DNA from: Elusimicrobia bacterium CG_4_9_14_3_um_filter_62_55
GTDB lineage: Bacteria; Elusimicrobiota; Elusimicrobia; UBA1565
Assembly (NCBI GenBank): GCA_002790095.1
Contig: PFUL01000064.1
Span: 1 to 64,000, forward strand
DNA: 64,000 bases
Reading direction: 5' to 3'
Below, one piece after another: positions 40,257 to 49,311 of this stretch (position 1 is the stretch's first letter; each line of letters opens with the position of its first letter). The notes beneath the pieces are model-generated. The model ran no database searches. It was not told where the DNA came from and saw only the letters and a program-made list of their open reading frames with translations. The translations under genes and the position numbers were made by a program.

Positions 40257-41348
40257 ATGGAATTAGTAGAGATCCTCAAAGCCGCCGTCGGCTCCGGAGC
40301 CAGCGACGTTCACTTGCTCGTCGGCAAGCCGCCGATGATGCGTCTCGACGGCCTGATCGGAGAGGTTCCCGGCTTCGCGACGCTCAACGCCGAGGACTGC
40401 AAGAACCTGATTTATTCGATTCTGTACGAGGAGCAGAGGGCGAAGTTCGAGGAAAACTGGGAACTTGACTGCTCTTTCGCCGTCAGCGGCTTCGCGCGGT
40501 TCCGCGTCAACGTGCTGCTGCAGAAAAACGGAGTTGAGGCGGTCATGCGCGTGATCTCCTCCAAGATTCCGACGCCCGAACAACTGCGTTTAACGCCGGC
40601 GATCACCGCCTTCGCGAACCTCCCCCGGGGATTGGTGCTGGTTACCGGTCCGACCGGCGCGGGAAAGTCGACCACGCTCGCCGCGATATTGGAAATGATC
40701 AACCAGACCCGCGCGGATCACATCCTGACCGTGGAAGACCCGATCGAATTCGTCTACGAATCGAAAAAATCGATCTTCCGGCAGCGCGAAGTGGGCCAGA
40801 ACACCAAGAGCTTCGCCAACGCGCTCAGGGGCGCGCTCCGCCAGGACCCGGACGTCATTCTCGTCGGAGAAATGCGCGACCTCGAAACGATCTCTTTGGC
40901 GATTACGGCCGCCGAAACCGGACACTTGTGCTTCGGAACGCTGCACACCAAGGACGCTCCGTCCACCGTCGACCGCATCCTCGACGTATTCCCGCCCCAC
41001 CAGCAGTCCCAGATCCGCGTGCAGCTTGCGATGACCCTGCGCGGCGTCGTATCGCAGGTGCTGCTGCCCCGGCTGGACGGAAACGGACGCGTCGCCGCGC
41101 GCGAAGTCATGGTGACGACGCCGGCGATCAGCAACCTGATCCGAGAAGGGAAGACGCACATGATTTACGGGGCGATCGACACCGGAGCGAAGTCCGGCAT
41201 GCAGCCGATGGACAAGTCCCTCGCCGACCTCGTCAAATCCGGCCTGGTCGACATCGATGAAGCGGTCAAGCGCGTCCAAAACCTCAAGAGCTTTGAAATG
41301 CTTGTCGGCCGCAAAATCGACATGAACAAAGCACAGGCGATCGGCTGA
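40257..41348 (+). CDS. pilT: Type IV pilus retraction ATPase PilT, first copy
   Basis: 363 residues. Walker A is VTGPTGAGKSTTLAAILEM. The Asp box is ILTVEDPIEFVY, Walker B DPDVILVGEMRDLETI, and the His box TAAETGHLCFGTLHTKDA. The N-terminal PAS-like domain starts with LKAAVGSGASDVHLLVGKPP. PilT hexamers depolymerise pilin and power twitching. GGAGGAAGG precedes the ATG. A second PilT lies 1.4 kb downstream, separated by a cyclic-nucleotide-binding protein and rsfS. Confidence 0.96.
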   Translation: MELVEILKAAVGSGASDVHLLVGKPPMMRLDGLIGEVPGFATLNAEDCKNLIYSILYEEQRAKFEENWELDCSFAVSGFARFRVNVLLQKNGVEAVMRVISSKIPTPEQLRLTPAITAFANLPRGLVLVTGPTGAGKSTTLAAILEMINQTRADHILTVEDPIEFVYESKKSIFRQREVGQNTKSFANALRGALRQDPDVILVGEMRDLETISLAITAAETGHLCFGTLHTKDAPSTVDRILDVFPPHQQSQIRVQLAMTLRGVVSQVLLPRLDGNGRVAAREVMVTTPAISNLIREGKTHMIYGAIDTGAKSGMQPMDKSLADLVKSGLVDIDEAVKRVQNLKSFEMLVGRKIDMNKAQAIG

Positions 41349-41361
41349 TCCGGAGGGTCCC

Positions 41362-42282
41362 ATGCCCGACGATAAGAGCGTCTTCCTCAAATCCATCCGA
41401 CTGTTCGAAAAGATCCCGGCCGAGCAGCTCGAGTCGCTCTCGCAGTTTCTGAAGGAAGAGAAACACTCCGACGGCGCGGTTGTCTTCGAAGAAGGCCAGC
41501 CCGGGAATTGCCTTTACATCATCTCCACCGGCAACATCGTCATCGCGAAGAAGCTGCGCAGCGACGAGGACGCCTCCAACGGCGTCGATCGCAAGGAACT
41601 CGCGGTGCTCGGACCCGGCGACTGCTTCGGCGAGATGTCTTTGCTCGAGGCCGATCAGCCCCGTTCCGCCGACGCGCTCGCCCGTGGTGAAACCGTTCTC
41701 GCGCGCCTCGACCGCGATGAGCTCAACACCTGGCTGGCCGGCCATCCGCAGCTCGCGATCGCCTTCTTCGCGGAGCTCGTTTCGACGCTTTCCGGACGCC
41801 TTCGGATATCCTCGAACGAACTGACCTTGCTCTTTGATTTGAGCAGCCTGCTGCTGGAGCCGTTCTCGAGCGTGCGGGACCTTTTCGACAAATTCATGCG
41901 CCGCCGGATGCGCTACCTGGAAGGGGATTGGTGCTCGGGCGCGTACCACTACAACGAATTCAACGACGAGATGGACCTCGTCGACGTGGAAGGGGATTTT
42001 AACGCGGTGAAGGACTCGATCAAAATCCCGCCCCCGGGGAGCAAGGATCATTGGATCGACGACAACACCTACCAGGTGTTGTTCCCCGGTCCGAAGCGCT
42101 GCATGGGCTACATCGTTTTTCACCGCAAGGAACCGCTCGATGCCGAAGAGAAGAACGAAACGGCCCGCACGCTGACCACGACGGCCCGGCTGCTCACCTC
42201 CGCGCTGGTGCAGCTGAATTTCCGCCTCGAAAACGAAATGCGTGAACGGCTCTCCGCAAGCCGTCAAATGGGAGAACTATGA
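41362..42282 (+). CDS. Cyclic-nucleotide-binding domain protein with C-terminal sensor-like domain
   Basis: 306 residues. Residues 10-140 are a cNMP-binding domain: IRLFEKIPAEQLESLSQFLK, VVFEEGQPGNCLYIISTG and the phosphate-binding cassette DCFGEMSLLEADQPRSADAL (the canonical Arg is in QPRSA). Residues 150-290 resemble a GAF-like fold. There is no HTH, so it is not a CRP transcription factor. It is encoded between PilT and RsfS/PilT2 and overlaps the rsfS start by 4 bp. A cyclase gene lies 4 kb downstream, so cAMP-dependent control of pilus retraction is a reasonable hypothesis. Confidence 0.85.
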   Translation: MPDDKSVFLKSIRLFEKIPAEQLESLSQFLKEEKHSDGAVVFEEGQPGNCLYIISTGNIVIAKKLRSDEDASNGVDRKELAVLGPGDCFGEMSLLEADQPRSADALARGETVLARLDRDELNTWLAGHPQLAIAFFAELVSTLSGRLRISSNELTLLFDLSSLLLEPFSSVRDLFDKFMRRRMRYLEGDWCSGAYHYNEFNDEMDLVDVEGDFNAVKDSIKIPPPGSKDHWIDDNTYQVLFPGPKRCMGYIVFHRKEPLDAEEKNETARTLTTTARLLTSALVQLNFRLENEMRERLSASRQMGEL

Positions 42283-42746
42283 CCCTCGACGCCGCTTCCC
42301 CTCAGGCCCAAGGCCGACTCTTCAAACGCTTAGCGATCCTCGCCGCCGTCGCCGCAGACGATAAGAAGGGAATGGACATCCGGCTCTATCACATCCGCCC
42401 GGTCTCCGAAATCGCCGACTACATGCTCGTCGTGGGGATCAACTCTCCTCCGCAGATGCGCGCGATCGAAGTGGAGATCAAAGACGCGCTGAAGGAGCAA
42501 GGCGTACCCGCCCGCCACTTCGACGGACGCAACAGCGACCACTGGCACGTGCTCGACTTCGGAGGACTGCTCGTGCACCTCATGCACTCCACCGCGCGAG
42601 AGTTTTACGCGCTCGAGAAGGTTTTCCACGGCGCGAAGGCGGTGTCCTGGGGCGGCCCGCAAGAAGCCCCCGTAAAGCGCAAGTCCCCCGCGAGAAAGTC
42701 TTCCCCGAAAGCCGCGGCAAAAACCGTCCGGAGGCCCCGTGGCTGA
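42279..42746 (+). CDS. rsfS: Ribosomal silencing factor RsfS
   Basis: 155 residues. The RsfS core (about 15-115) has KGMDIRLYHIRPVSEIADYM, VPARHFDGRNSDHWHVLDFG and LLVHLMHSTAREFYALEKVF. It binds uL14 and blocks subunit joining in starvation. A 40-residue Lys/Pro/Ala-rich basic tail (KRKSPARKSSPKAAAK) follows, which is longer than usual. It overlaps the genes on both sides (4 bp with the cNMP protein, 8 bp with pilT2). Confidence 0.95.
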   Translation: MTLDAASPQAQGRLFKRLAILAAVAADDKKGMDIRLYHIRPVSEIADYMLVVGINSPPQMRAIEVEIKDALKEQGVPARHFDGRNSDHWHVLDFGGLLVHLMHSTAREFYALEKVFHGAKAVSWGGPQEAPVKRKSPARKSSPKAAAKTVRRPRG

Positions 42747-43818
42747 ACTCACTTTGGTCCTCACCGACGCGGTCAAGCGAGGAGCGAGCGACATCCATCT
42801 CGTCGCGGGAAAACCCCCGATCATCCGGGTCAACGGCGAGATTTATCCCCTCGAGGGCCTTCCCGCGCTCAACCCCGACGACACGCGAAGCATGATCTAC
42901 TCGGTTCTCTATGAGGACCAACGGGCGCGTTTCGAAAAGGATTGGGAACTGGACTGCTCCCTCTCGGTCCCCAACGTCTCCCGCTTTCGCATCAACGTTT
43001 ACAATCAGCGCAAAGGCGTCGGCGCGGTCCTGCGCGTCATTCCTTCGAAGATTCCGACCCCGCAGGAAATCGGGCTGATGCCGTCGGTCTCGAAACTCTG
43101 CACCCTCCCGCACGGCCTCGTCCTCGTGACCGGGCCGACCGGGTCGGGAAAATCCACGACGCTTGCCAGCCTGGTGGAACTCATCAACCAGCAGCAGCGA
43201 AAAACGATTCTCACCGTCGAGGATCCGATCGAATTCGTGTACGAGGACAAGTCTTCCGTCGTTCTGCAGCGGGAAGTCGGCCAGCAGACCCGCTCCTTTT
43301 CGGAGGCCCTGCGCCACGCGATGCGTCAGGATCCCGACGTGATTCTCGTGGGGGAAATGCGCGACCTCGAGACGATCTCCCTCGCGATCACGGCCGCGGA
43401 AACCGGCCATCTCTGCTTCGGAACCCTGCACACGCAGGACGCGCCGACCAGCGTCGACCGCATCATCGACGTCTTCCCGCCGCACCAGCAGCAGCAGGTC
43501 CGCATCCAGGTTTCCACCGTGCTTAAGGCGGTGGTCAGCCAAACGCTCATGGCGCGCAAGGACGGCAACGGCCGCGTCGCGTCGCGCGAAGTGATGATCA
43601 CGACCTCCGCCGTCGGCAATTTGATCCGCGAAGGGAAAACGCACATGCTCTACGGCGCGATCGAATCCGGCGCGAAGCACGGAATGATCTCCATGGACCA
43701 GCACCTCGCGTTTTTGGTCAAGCAGAACCTCATCTCCCTGGAAGACGCCTTGGCCAAGGCCCACGACGCGGCGGGCCTGCAAAACCTGCTGTCGTTAGGC
43801 GGCCCCGGACCCTCATGA
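42739..43818 (+). CDS. pilT: Type IV pilus retraction ATPase PilT, second copy
   Basis: 359 residues, closely related to the gene at 40257. Walker A VTGPTGSGKSTTLASLVEL, Asp box ILTVEDPIEFVY, Walker B DPDVILVGEMRDLETI, His box TAAETGHLCFGTLHTQDA. The two copies differ most in the N-terminal PAS-like domain and the last 30 residues. Two PilT paralogues (PilT/PilU) often act together in strong retraction. GTG start inside rsfS; the stop overlaps the argS start by 4 bp. Confidence 0.95.
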   Translation: MAELTLVLTDAVKRGASDIHLVAGKPPIIRVNGEIYPLEGLPALNPDDTRSMIYSVLYEDQRARFEKDWELDCSLSVPNVSRFRINVYNQRKGVGAVLRVIPSKIPTPQEIGLMPSVSKLCTLPHGLVLVTGPTGSGKSTTLASLVELINQQQRKTILTVEDPIEFVYEDKSSVVLQREVGQQTRSFSEALRHAMRQDPDVILVGEMRDLETISLAITAAETGHLCFGTLHTQDAPTSVDRIIDVFPPHQQQQVRIQVSTVLKAVVSQTLMARKDGNGRVASREVMITTSAVGNLIREGKTHMLYGAIESGAKHGMISMDQHLAFLVKQNLISLEDALAKAHDAAGLQNLLSLGGPGPS

Positions 43819-45446
43819 TCCTCGACAAACTTCTCGTCGAACTCGACGCCCAGTTGCGGCGCTGGGCGCTCGCCCACGGCGTTTCACAGCCCCCCCCGGT
43901 CGTCTTGAAGCCCGCCCCCCCGAATCTCAAGGACGCCGACGTCTCGACCCCATGGCCGCTCGCCGTCGCCAAGGCCGCCAAACGCAGCCCGCTCGAACTC
44001 GCGCAGCAAGCGGCCTCCGCCGCGGCCGTCGAAGGAGCCGCCCTCTCGGCGACGCCCCCCGGCTTTATCAACGCGCGTCTCGACGGCGCGGCCCTCGCGC
44101 TCAATCTCAAAGAACTGCTCCGGGCGCCGTCCGAATACGGAAAAGGCGCGGGCGGACGCGACATTAATCTCGAATTCGTTTCGGCCAATCCGACCGGGCC
44201 GGTGCATGTCGCGTCGGCGCGAGCGGCGACTCTCGGGGACTCGCTCGCGCGCATCCTCAAACGCCGCGGACACGCGGTGCGAACCGAATACTACGTCAAC
44301 GACGCCGGCCGTCAAGTGGAGAATCTCGGCCTGTCGGTCAAGGCGCGCTACGACCAAGCCCGCGGGCTCGAAGCCGAGATTCCAGAAGGCGGCTACCAGG
44401 GCGACTACATCAAGGAGATCGCCGCACTCGCCCCCGCCGAAGCCGCGGACTGGGACGCCGCCGCGTTCGGACGCTTCGCCGTCGGCATCAATCTGGCGGC
44501 CCATAAAGCCGACATGGAAAACTTCGGAGTCGTGTTCGACCGCTGGTTTCTGGAGTCGGAACTTCACGAGGCGAAAGCCTTGGACAAAGCCGTCGAAAAG
44601 CTCCGCGGCCTCGGCCGCGTCTATGAGAAGGACGGGGCTGTCTGGCTCGGCACGGGCGGGGAAGACGGTGAAGACGACAAGGACCGCGTGCTCGTCCGAC
44701 AGGACGGCCGGCCGACCTACTTCTTGGGCGACATCGCCTACCATCAGGACAAACTCGATCGAGGGGCCAAAGAACTCATCGACATTTGGGGCGCGGACCA
44801 TCACGGATACCTGCCGCGGATGAAGGACGCGATCTCCGCGCTCGGCTATCCGAAGGGGACCTTCCAGGCGATCATCCACCAACTCGTCAAACTCTTTCGA
44901 GGGTCCGAAGCCGTGAAGATGTCCAAACGCGCCGGCGAATTCGTGACGCTTCGTGAACTGGTCGACGAGGCGGGACTCGACGCCTGCCGCTTCTTCTTCG
45001 CGATGCGCACCCCCAACGCGCACATGAATTTCGACATCGAACTCGCGAAGAAGCAGTCGAACGAGAACCCGGTCTTTTACGTTCAATACGTGCACGCCCG
45101 GGTCTGCTCGATCTTCCGGGAAGCCGCGGAGCGCTCTATCGAAGGCGAGGCTTCCGACGCCGATCTCGCCGCCCTCGATCACCCCTCGGAGCGCGCCCTG
45201 CTGCTCAAACTCGCCTGGTTCTCAGAAGCCCTGCGCGCCTGCGAGAAAGAGCTCTCCCCGAACGCGCTGGCGACCTATCTGATGGAACTCGCGGGCCTCT
45301 ATCACAAGTTCTACGAAAACTGTCACGTGCTCGACGCATCGAACCTCGGCAAGACGAAGGCCCGCCTGACGCTTTGCGCCGGAGTGCGCTCGCTGATCGC
45401 CGAAGCCCTCGGCCTGCTCGGGGTTTCGACCCCCGAGCGGATGTAG
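43815..45446 (+). CDS. argS: Arginyl-tRNA synthetase
   Basis: 543 residues of class Ia synthetase. The HIGH-like motif is NPTGPVHVASARAATLGDSL and the KMSKR-equivalent is AVKMSKRAGEFVTLRELVDE. The Arg-tRNA additional N-terminal domain precedes residue 110 and the DALR anticodon-binding domain ends the protein (AGLYHKFYENCHVL). It charges tRNA-Arg. ATGA overlap with pilT2, making it the last gene of the nadD-to-argS run. Confidence 0.97.
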   Translation: MILDKLLVELDAQLRRWALAHGVSQPPPVVLKPAPPNLKDADVSTPWPLAVAKAAKRSPLELAQQAASAAAVEGAALSATPPGFINARLDGAALALNLKELLRAPSEYGKGAGGRDINLEFVSANPTGPVHVASARAATLGDSLARILKRRGHAVRTEYYVNDAGRQVENLGLSVKARYDQARGLEAEIPEGGYQGDYIKEIAALAPAEAADWDAAAFGRFAVGINLAAHKADMENFGVVFDRWFLESELHEAKALDKAVEKLRGLGRVYEKDGAVWLGTGGEDGEDDKDRVLVRQDGRPTYFLGDIAYHQDKLDRGAKELIDIWGADHHGYLPRMKDAISALGYPKGTFQAIIHQLVKLFRGSEAVKMSKRAGEFVTLRELVDEAGLDACRFFFAMRTPNAHMNFDIELAKKQSNENPVFYVQYVHARVCSIFREAAERSIEGEASDADLAALDHPSERALLLKLAWFSEALRACEKELSPNALATYLMELAGLYHKFYENCHVLDASNLGKTKARLTLCAGVRSLIAEALGLLGVSTPERM

Positions 45447-45463
45447 TTCCGCCGAAAACGAAC

Positions 45464-45492
45464 TTGCCGCCCGGGCCGTATCCGGGTATATT
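45464..45492 (+). promoter_or_regulatory. Sigma-70-type promoter of the cupredoxin-like gene
   Basis: -35 TTGCCG (45464-45469), 17-bp spacer, -10 TATATT (45487-45492), 11 nt before the ATG. GGAG lies just upstream of the start. Confidence 0.7.
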
Positions 45493-45503
45493 TAACGGAG
45501 CCC

Positions 45504-46148
45504 ATGAGAAACATTCTCCTTCTATCGGCCGTCTCCGCCGCGCTCGCCGCGTCGTCCGGGCTCGCCCCGCGGCCCGCGACGATCGAAGCGACGGTGCTCG
45601 ATCAAAGGGGTTCCCCCGTGGAAGGCGCCGTCGTTTTCGCGATATCCGGCGCCGTGGAATCGCCCCCCGCCAAAACCGTCGAAATGACGATGAAGGGGAT
45701 GGAGTTCGATCCGGCGTTTTCCTCGGTCAGCGTGGGAGACAGCGTCTCTTTTCCGAATCAGGATTCCACGCACCACCATGTCTATTCCTTTTCAAAAACG
45801 AAGAAATTCGATTCCCGACTCTACAAGGACGGCGCGCCGAAGGTCGTCGAGTTCGATAAACCCGGCCTGGTCACGGTCGGCTGCAAGATCCACGACTGGA
45901 TGAAGGGAACGATTCTCGTTACGCCCTCGGCCCTCCGGGCGGTTACCGGCAAGGACGGCAAGGCGGAGCTTCGCATGCAGGCCGGTCCGTCGGTAAAGCT
46001 GGGCGTCTACCATCCGCGCCTGCGCGGAAAGCCGGAGAAACACGACCAGGAAATCACCCTTAAGGACGGGAAGGGCGCCGCGGCCTGGAAACTCCCGCTG
46101 AAAAAAGAGAGTTCCGGCGGAAAACGGCCCCATAAGGTCTATTACTGA
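45504..46148 (+). CDS. Secreted cupredoxin-like (plastocyanin/methylamine-utilisation type) protein
   Basis: 214 residues with a signal peptide (MRNILLLSAVSAALAASSG). The cupredoxin-type segment has MEFDPAFSSVSVGDSVSFPN, then QDSTHHHVYSFSKTKKFDSR, and the typical late copper loop GLVTVGCKIHDWMKG. His (HHH), Cys, His and Met in these places could form a type 1 copper site. The C-terminal 60 residues are Lys-rich. Such proteins carry electrons or sense copper in the periplasm. It lies directly before a cyclase gene (7 bp gap), so both are probably cotranscribed. Confidence 0.85.
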   Translation: MRNILLLSAVSAALAASSGLAPRPATIEATVLDQRGSPVEGAVVFAISGAVESPPAKTVEMTMKGMEFDPAFSSVSVGDSVSFPNQDSTHHHVYSFSKTKKFDSRLYKDGAPKVVEFDKPGLVTVGCKIHDWMKGTILVTPSALRAVTGKDGKAELRMQAGPSVKLGVYHPRLRGKPEKHDQEITLKDGKGAAAWKLPLKKESSGGKRPHKVYY

Positions 46149-46155
46149 CCCGCCC

Positions 46156-48030
46156 GTGCGCTTCCTTCCTTTCCGGCTCAAGGTTCTCGGCGCGTTCCTC
46201 ACGTTGCTGACCGCCGTTCTCGTTTCCAGCCTCGTTCTCGTCGACCGCAGCCAGACGCGCCAAACCAAAACGGAAATCCGCCGCCAGCTCGAAGTCGCCC
46301 GAAACGTCTTCACCTCCCTTCTCCGCCGGCGGGATCTGGAACTCAATCGCTCCCTTTCCTTGCTTGCCAAGGACCACGCCTTTAAACAGGCGCTGGCTAC
46401 CGAAAACATGGACACGATCGTCTCCACGCTGCAAAGCCTGAAATCGCGCGTCATGGCCGACGCGATCTGGATCACGGACGACGAAGGGGAAGTCAAGGAG
46501 TCGACTCTCGAGGAACCCTTCGAAGCGCGTCTTTCGGACCTGCCCATCGTCGAGTCCGCGCTGGACGAGCACCCGGCCTCCGCGGTTCTGCGCCTGGCCG
46601 GCGTCCCGTATCAACTGACGGCGGTCCCGGTGCTCGCGCCCGACGTCATCGGAGTGCTGATCGCCGGCTTTAAGATCAACGACGCGGTCGCCTTGGAGAT
46701 CAAAACCATCACGAGGTCCGAGGTCTCCTTCGAAAACGACGGGAAGATCTTCGCCTCCACTTTATCCGACGAGGCTCACAAGAAGGCCCTGGAGTCCGAT
46801 TTGGCCTCGATCTCGGATACGGACCCGACGGTCATCCGCATCGGAACACGGCGCAACCTGGTGCTCCGCGCTCCGGTGGCGCAGGGCGTCGCGGCTTATC
46901 TCGAACGCTCTTGGGATGAGGCGATCGAGCCGCTTGAAAAACTCCGGCGACTGGTTTTCTTCGTCGGCCTCGTCGGATTTCTCCTCACGGCGCTCGTCGG
47001 TCTGTTCGTCGCGGGAAGCGTGACGGCGCCCGTCGCGGAACTCGTCGCGGCGACCAAGAAACTCAGCGAGGGAGATCTCGACACCGCAGTCGACATCCGG
47101 CAAAACGACGAACTCGGACAACTCGGAAAGGCGTTTAACGACATGGCCGGAGGGCTGCGGGAAAAGGAGCGGTTTCGCTCGGTTCTCAACAAAGCGGTCT
47201 CAAAGGAGATCGCCGAGGAACTGCTGAAAAAGGGCATGATCGAACTCGGCGGCGAGGAACGGCGCGTCACCGTCCTCTTCTCGGATATCCGCAGCTTCAC
47301 GACGCTCTCGGAAAATCTTTCCCCGCAGGAACTGATCACCCAGCTCAACGCCTACTTTAAACGCATGGGCGCCGCCATTCAGCGCGAACGCGGAGTCATC
47401 GACAAGTACATCGGCGACGCGATCATGGCGCTGTGGGGCGCCCCGGTTTCGGCCCCCGACGACGCCGTGCGCGCGCAGCGCGCCGCCCTCGCGATGTTCG
47501 CGGAACTCGACCGCCTCAACGATACGCGCCGCGATGCCTCCCTCCCCCCGCTGAAAATCGGCGTCGGACTGAATGCCGGGACTGCGGTCGCCGGGAATCT
47601 CGGCTCCGAGAGCCGGGCTTCCTACACGGTGATCGGAGACGCGGTCAATTTGGCCAGCCGCGTCGAGGGCCTGACGAAGCATTACGGCGCGGGCATCATC
47701 GTCACCGCGTCCGTCCGCGAGGAATCCTCCGGGGCCGACTTTCTTTACCGTTCTCTGGATCTCGTCCGTGTAAAGGGAAAAAAGAAGCCCATCGAGGTTT
47801 TTGAGCTTCTCGGGGAAAACGCGCCGCCGCCGGACTGGCTCGGCGACTACGAGGCGGCGGTCGCCGCCTATCGTGCGGGCGATTTCACCGGCGCCCGTAC
47901 GGGCTTCGGAGCGCTCGCTGATCGCAACCGAAACGATCCCGCCGTCGCCCTGTACTTGGAGCGACTGCAGGGACTTCCCGGAAAAGCGGACGCGTCCTGG
48001 AATCCCGCCCACACGATGACGGAAAAGTAG
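46156..48030 (+). CDS. Membrane adenylate/guanylate cyclase with sensor and HAMP domains
   Basis: 624 residues. Membrane segments at about 8-28 and 265-290 enclose a periplasmic sensor, followed by HAMP (SVTAPVAELVAATKKLSEGD). A class III cyclase domain covers about 365-550: VLFSDIRSFTTLSENL (metal Asp), VIDKYIGDAIMALWGAP (substrate-selecting Lys, second metal Asp) and YTVIGDAVNLASRVEGL (Asn/Arg of the transition state). All catalytic positions are present, and the Lys/Thr pair favours ATP, so cAMP is the likely product. GTG start. Two cNMP-binding proteins in the window are candidate receptors. Confidence 0.92.
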   Translation: MRFLPFRLKVLGAFLTLLTAVLVSSLVLVDRSQTRQTKTEIRRQLEVARNVFTSLLRRRDLELNRSLSLLAKDHAFKQALATENMDTIVSTLQSLKSRVMADAIWITDDEGEVKESTLEEPFEARLSDLPIVESALDEHPASAVLRLAGVPYQLTAVPVLAPDVIGVLIAGFKINDAVALEIKTITRSEVSFENDGKIFASTLSDEAHKKALESDLASISDTDPTVIRIGTRRNLVLRAPVAQGVAAYLERSWDEAIEPLEKLRRLVFFVGLVGFLLTALVGLFVAGSVTAPVAELVAATKKLSEGDLDTAVDIRQNDELGQLGKAFNDMAGGLREKERFRSVLNKAVSKEIAEELLKKGMIELGGEERRVTVLFSDIRSFTTLSENLSPQELITQLNAYFKRMGAAIQRERGVIDKYIGDAIMALWGAPVSAPDDAVRAQRAALAMFAELDRLNDTRRDASLPPLKIGVGLNAGTAVAGNLGSESRASYTVIGDAVNLASRVEGLTKHYGAGIIVTASVREESSGADFLYRSLDLVRVKGKKKPIEVFELLGENAPPPDWLGDYEAAVAAYRAGDFTGARTGFGALADRNRNDPAVALYLERLQGLPGKADASWNPAHTMTEK

Positions 48031-48042
48031 AAGCCGCCCGGC

Positions 48043-49311
48043 TCAGGTTCGGACCTGGCCGGTTCCTTCGACGATGTATTTGTAGGAGGTGAGGCCTTCG
48101 AGGCCCATCGGCCCGCGGGCGTGGATCTTGTCGGTGGAGATGCCGATCTCCGCTCCAAAGCCGTACTCAAAGCCGTCGGCGAAGCGCGTGGAGGCGTTGA
48201 CCATTACCGACGAGGCGTCCACGCGCTCGACGAAGCGACGGGCCGCCGCGCGGTCCCGCGTGACGATGGACTCCGTGTGCCCCGAACCAAAGCGTCCGAT
48301 ATGGGCGATCGCCGCGTCCACCCCGTCGACGACCTTGATCGCCAAAATCCGGTCGAGGAATTCGCATCCGAAATCGCGCGCCTTGGCCGCCTTCGCTCCC
48401 GGGAGAAAACGCCGCGCGGCCGGATCCGCGCGCAGTTCGCAGCCGCCGGCCAGCAGTTTCGCGCCCACCGACGGCAAAAACCGCTTCGCGACGCTCCGGT
48501 CCACCAACAGGGTTTCCATCGCGTTGCAAACCCCCGGACGCTGCAGCTTCGCGTTGAGCGCGATCGCCTCGGCCTTCTTCATATCCGCCCGCCGGTCCAC
48601 GAAAACATGGCAGACGCCTTTATAGTGCTTGATCACCGGCATGCGCGCGGCCCGCGCGACCTTGCGGATCAAGGACTCCCCGCCTCGCGGGATCACCAAT
48701 TGGATGTCGTCTTCGCGCGTCAGAAGGAAATCGACCGCCCGGCGGTCGGTCGTCTCGAGCGCCTGCACGCAGGCGGGCGGCAGGCCGTGCTTAAGCAGGG
48801 ACCGCTCGAAAACCGCCGCGAGCGCGCGATTGGAGTCGAAGGCCTCGCGCCCTCCCCGCAGCAGCGCGGCGTTGCCGCTTTTTAGACACAGCGCGCCGCA
48901 TTCCACCGTCACGTTCGGACGCGACTCGTAGATGATCAGCACCACGCCGATCGGCACCGACACCTTCGAAAGCCGCAACCCGTTCGGACGCTTCCAGCGG
49001 GCCAGCGTTCGGCCCACCGGGTCGGGGAGTTTGGAAACGGCCCTCACACCGTCGGCCATCGCCTCGAGGCGTTGAGGCGTGAGCCGCAGGCGATCCGTCT
49101 TCGCCGCATCGAGACCCTCGCGCTCGGCCCGGCGCAAATCCCGGGCGTTGGCGCGCAGCAAGACGGCCTTCCCCCGAAGCAGGCCGGCGGCCGCGGAGTC
49201 GAGGGCACGGTTTTTTAACGCCGTGGACGCGCGCGCCGCCGCGACGGAGGCGGCCTTGGCCCGTGCGAGCGTTGCGCGCAAACGGTCAGTTCCAGAGAAC
49301 GATGTCGTCAC
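48043..49311 (-). CDS. proA: Gamma-glutamyl phosphate reductase
   Basis: 422 residues of the ALDH-fold ProA family. Landmarks are RPNVTVECGALCLKSGNAAL, LRGGREAFDSN, the catalytic Cys in KLQRPGVCNAMETLLVDRS and FGSGHTESIVTRDRAAA. It reduces glutamyl-5-phosphate to the semialdehyde for proline synthesis. It overlaps the proB 3' end by 26 bp, so the two are coupled (proB first). Confidence 0.97.
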   Translation of the reverse strand: MTTSFSGTDRLRATLARAKAASVAAARASTALKNRALDSAAAGLLRGKAVLLRANARDLRRAEREGLDAAKTDRLRLTPQRLEAMADGVRAVSKLPDPVGRTLARWKRPNGLRLSKVSVPIGVVLIIYESRPNVTVECGALCLKSGNAALLRGGREAFDSNRALAAVFERSLLKHGLPPACVQALETTDRRAVDFLLTREDDIQLVIPRGGESLIRKVARAARMPVIKHYKGVCHVFVDRRADMKKAEAIALNAKLQRPGVCNAMETLLVDRSVAKRFLPSVGAKLLAGGCELRADPAARRFLPGAKAAKARDFGCEFLDRILAIKVVDGVDAAIAHIGRFGSGHTESIVTRDRAAARRFVERVDASSVMVNASTRFADGFEYGFGAEIGISTDKIHARGPMGLEGLTSYKYIVEGTGQVRT

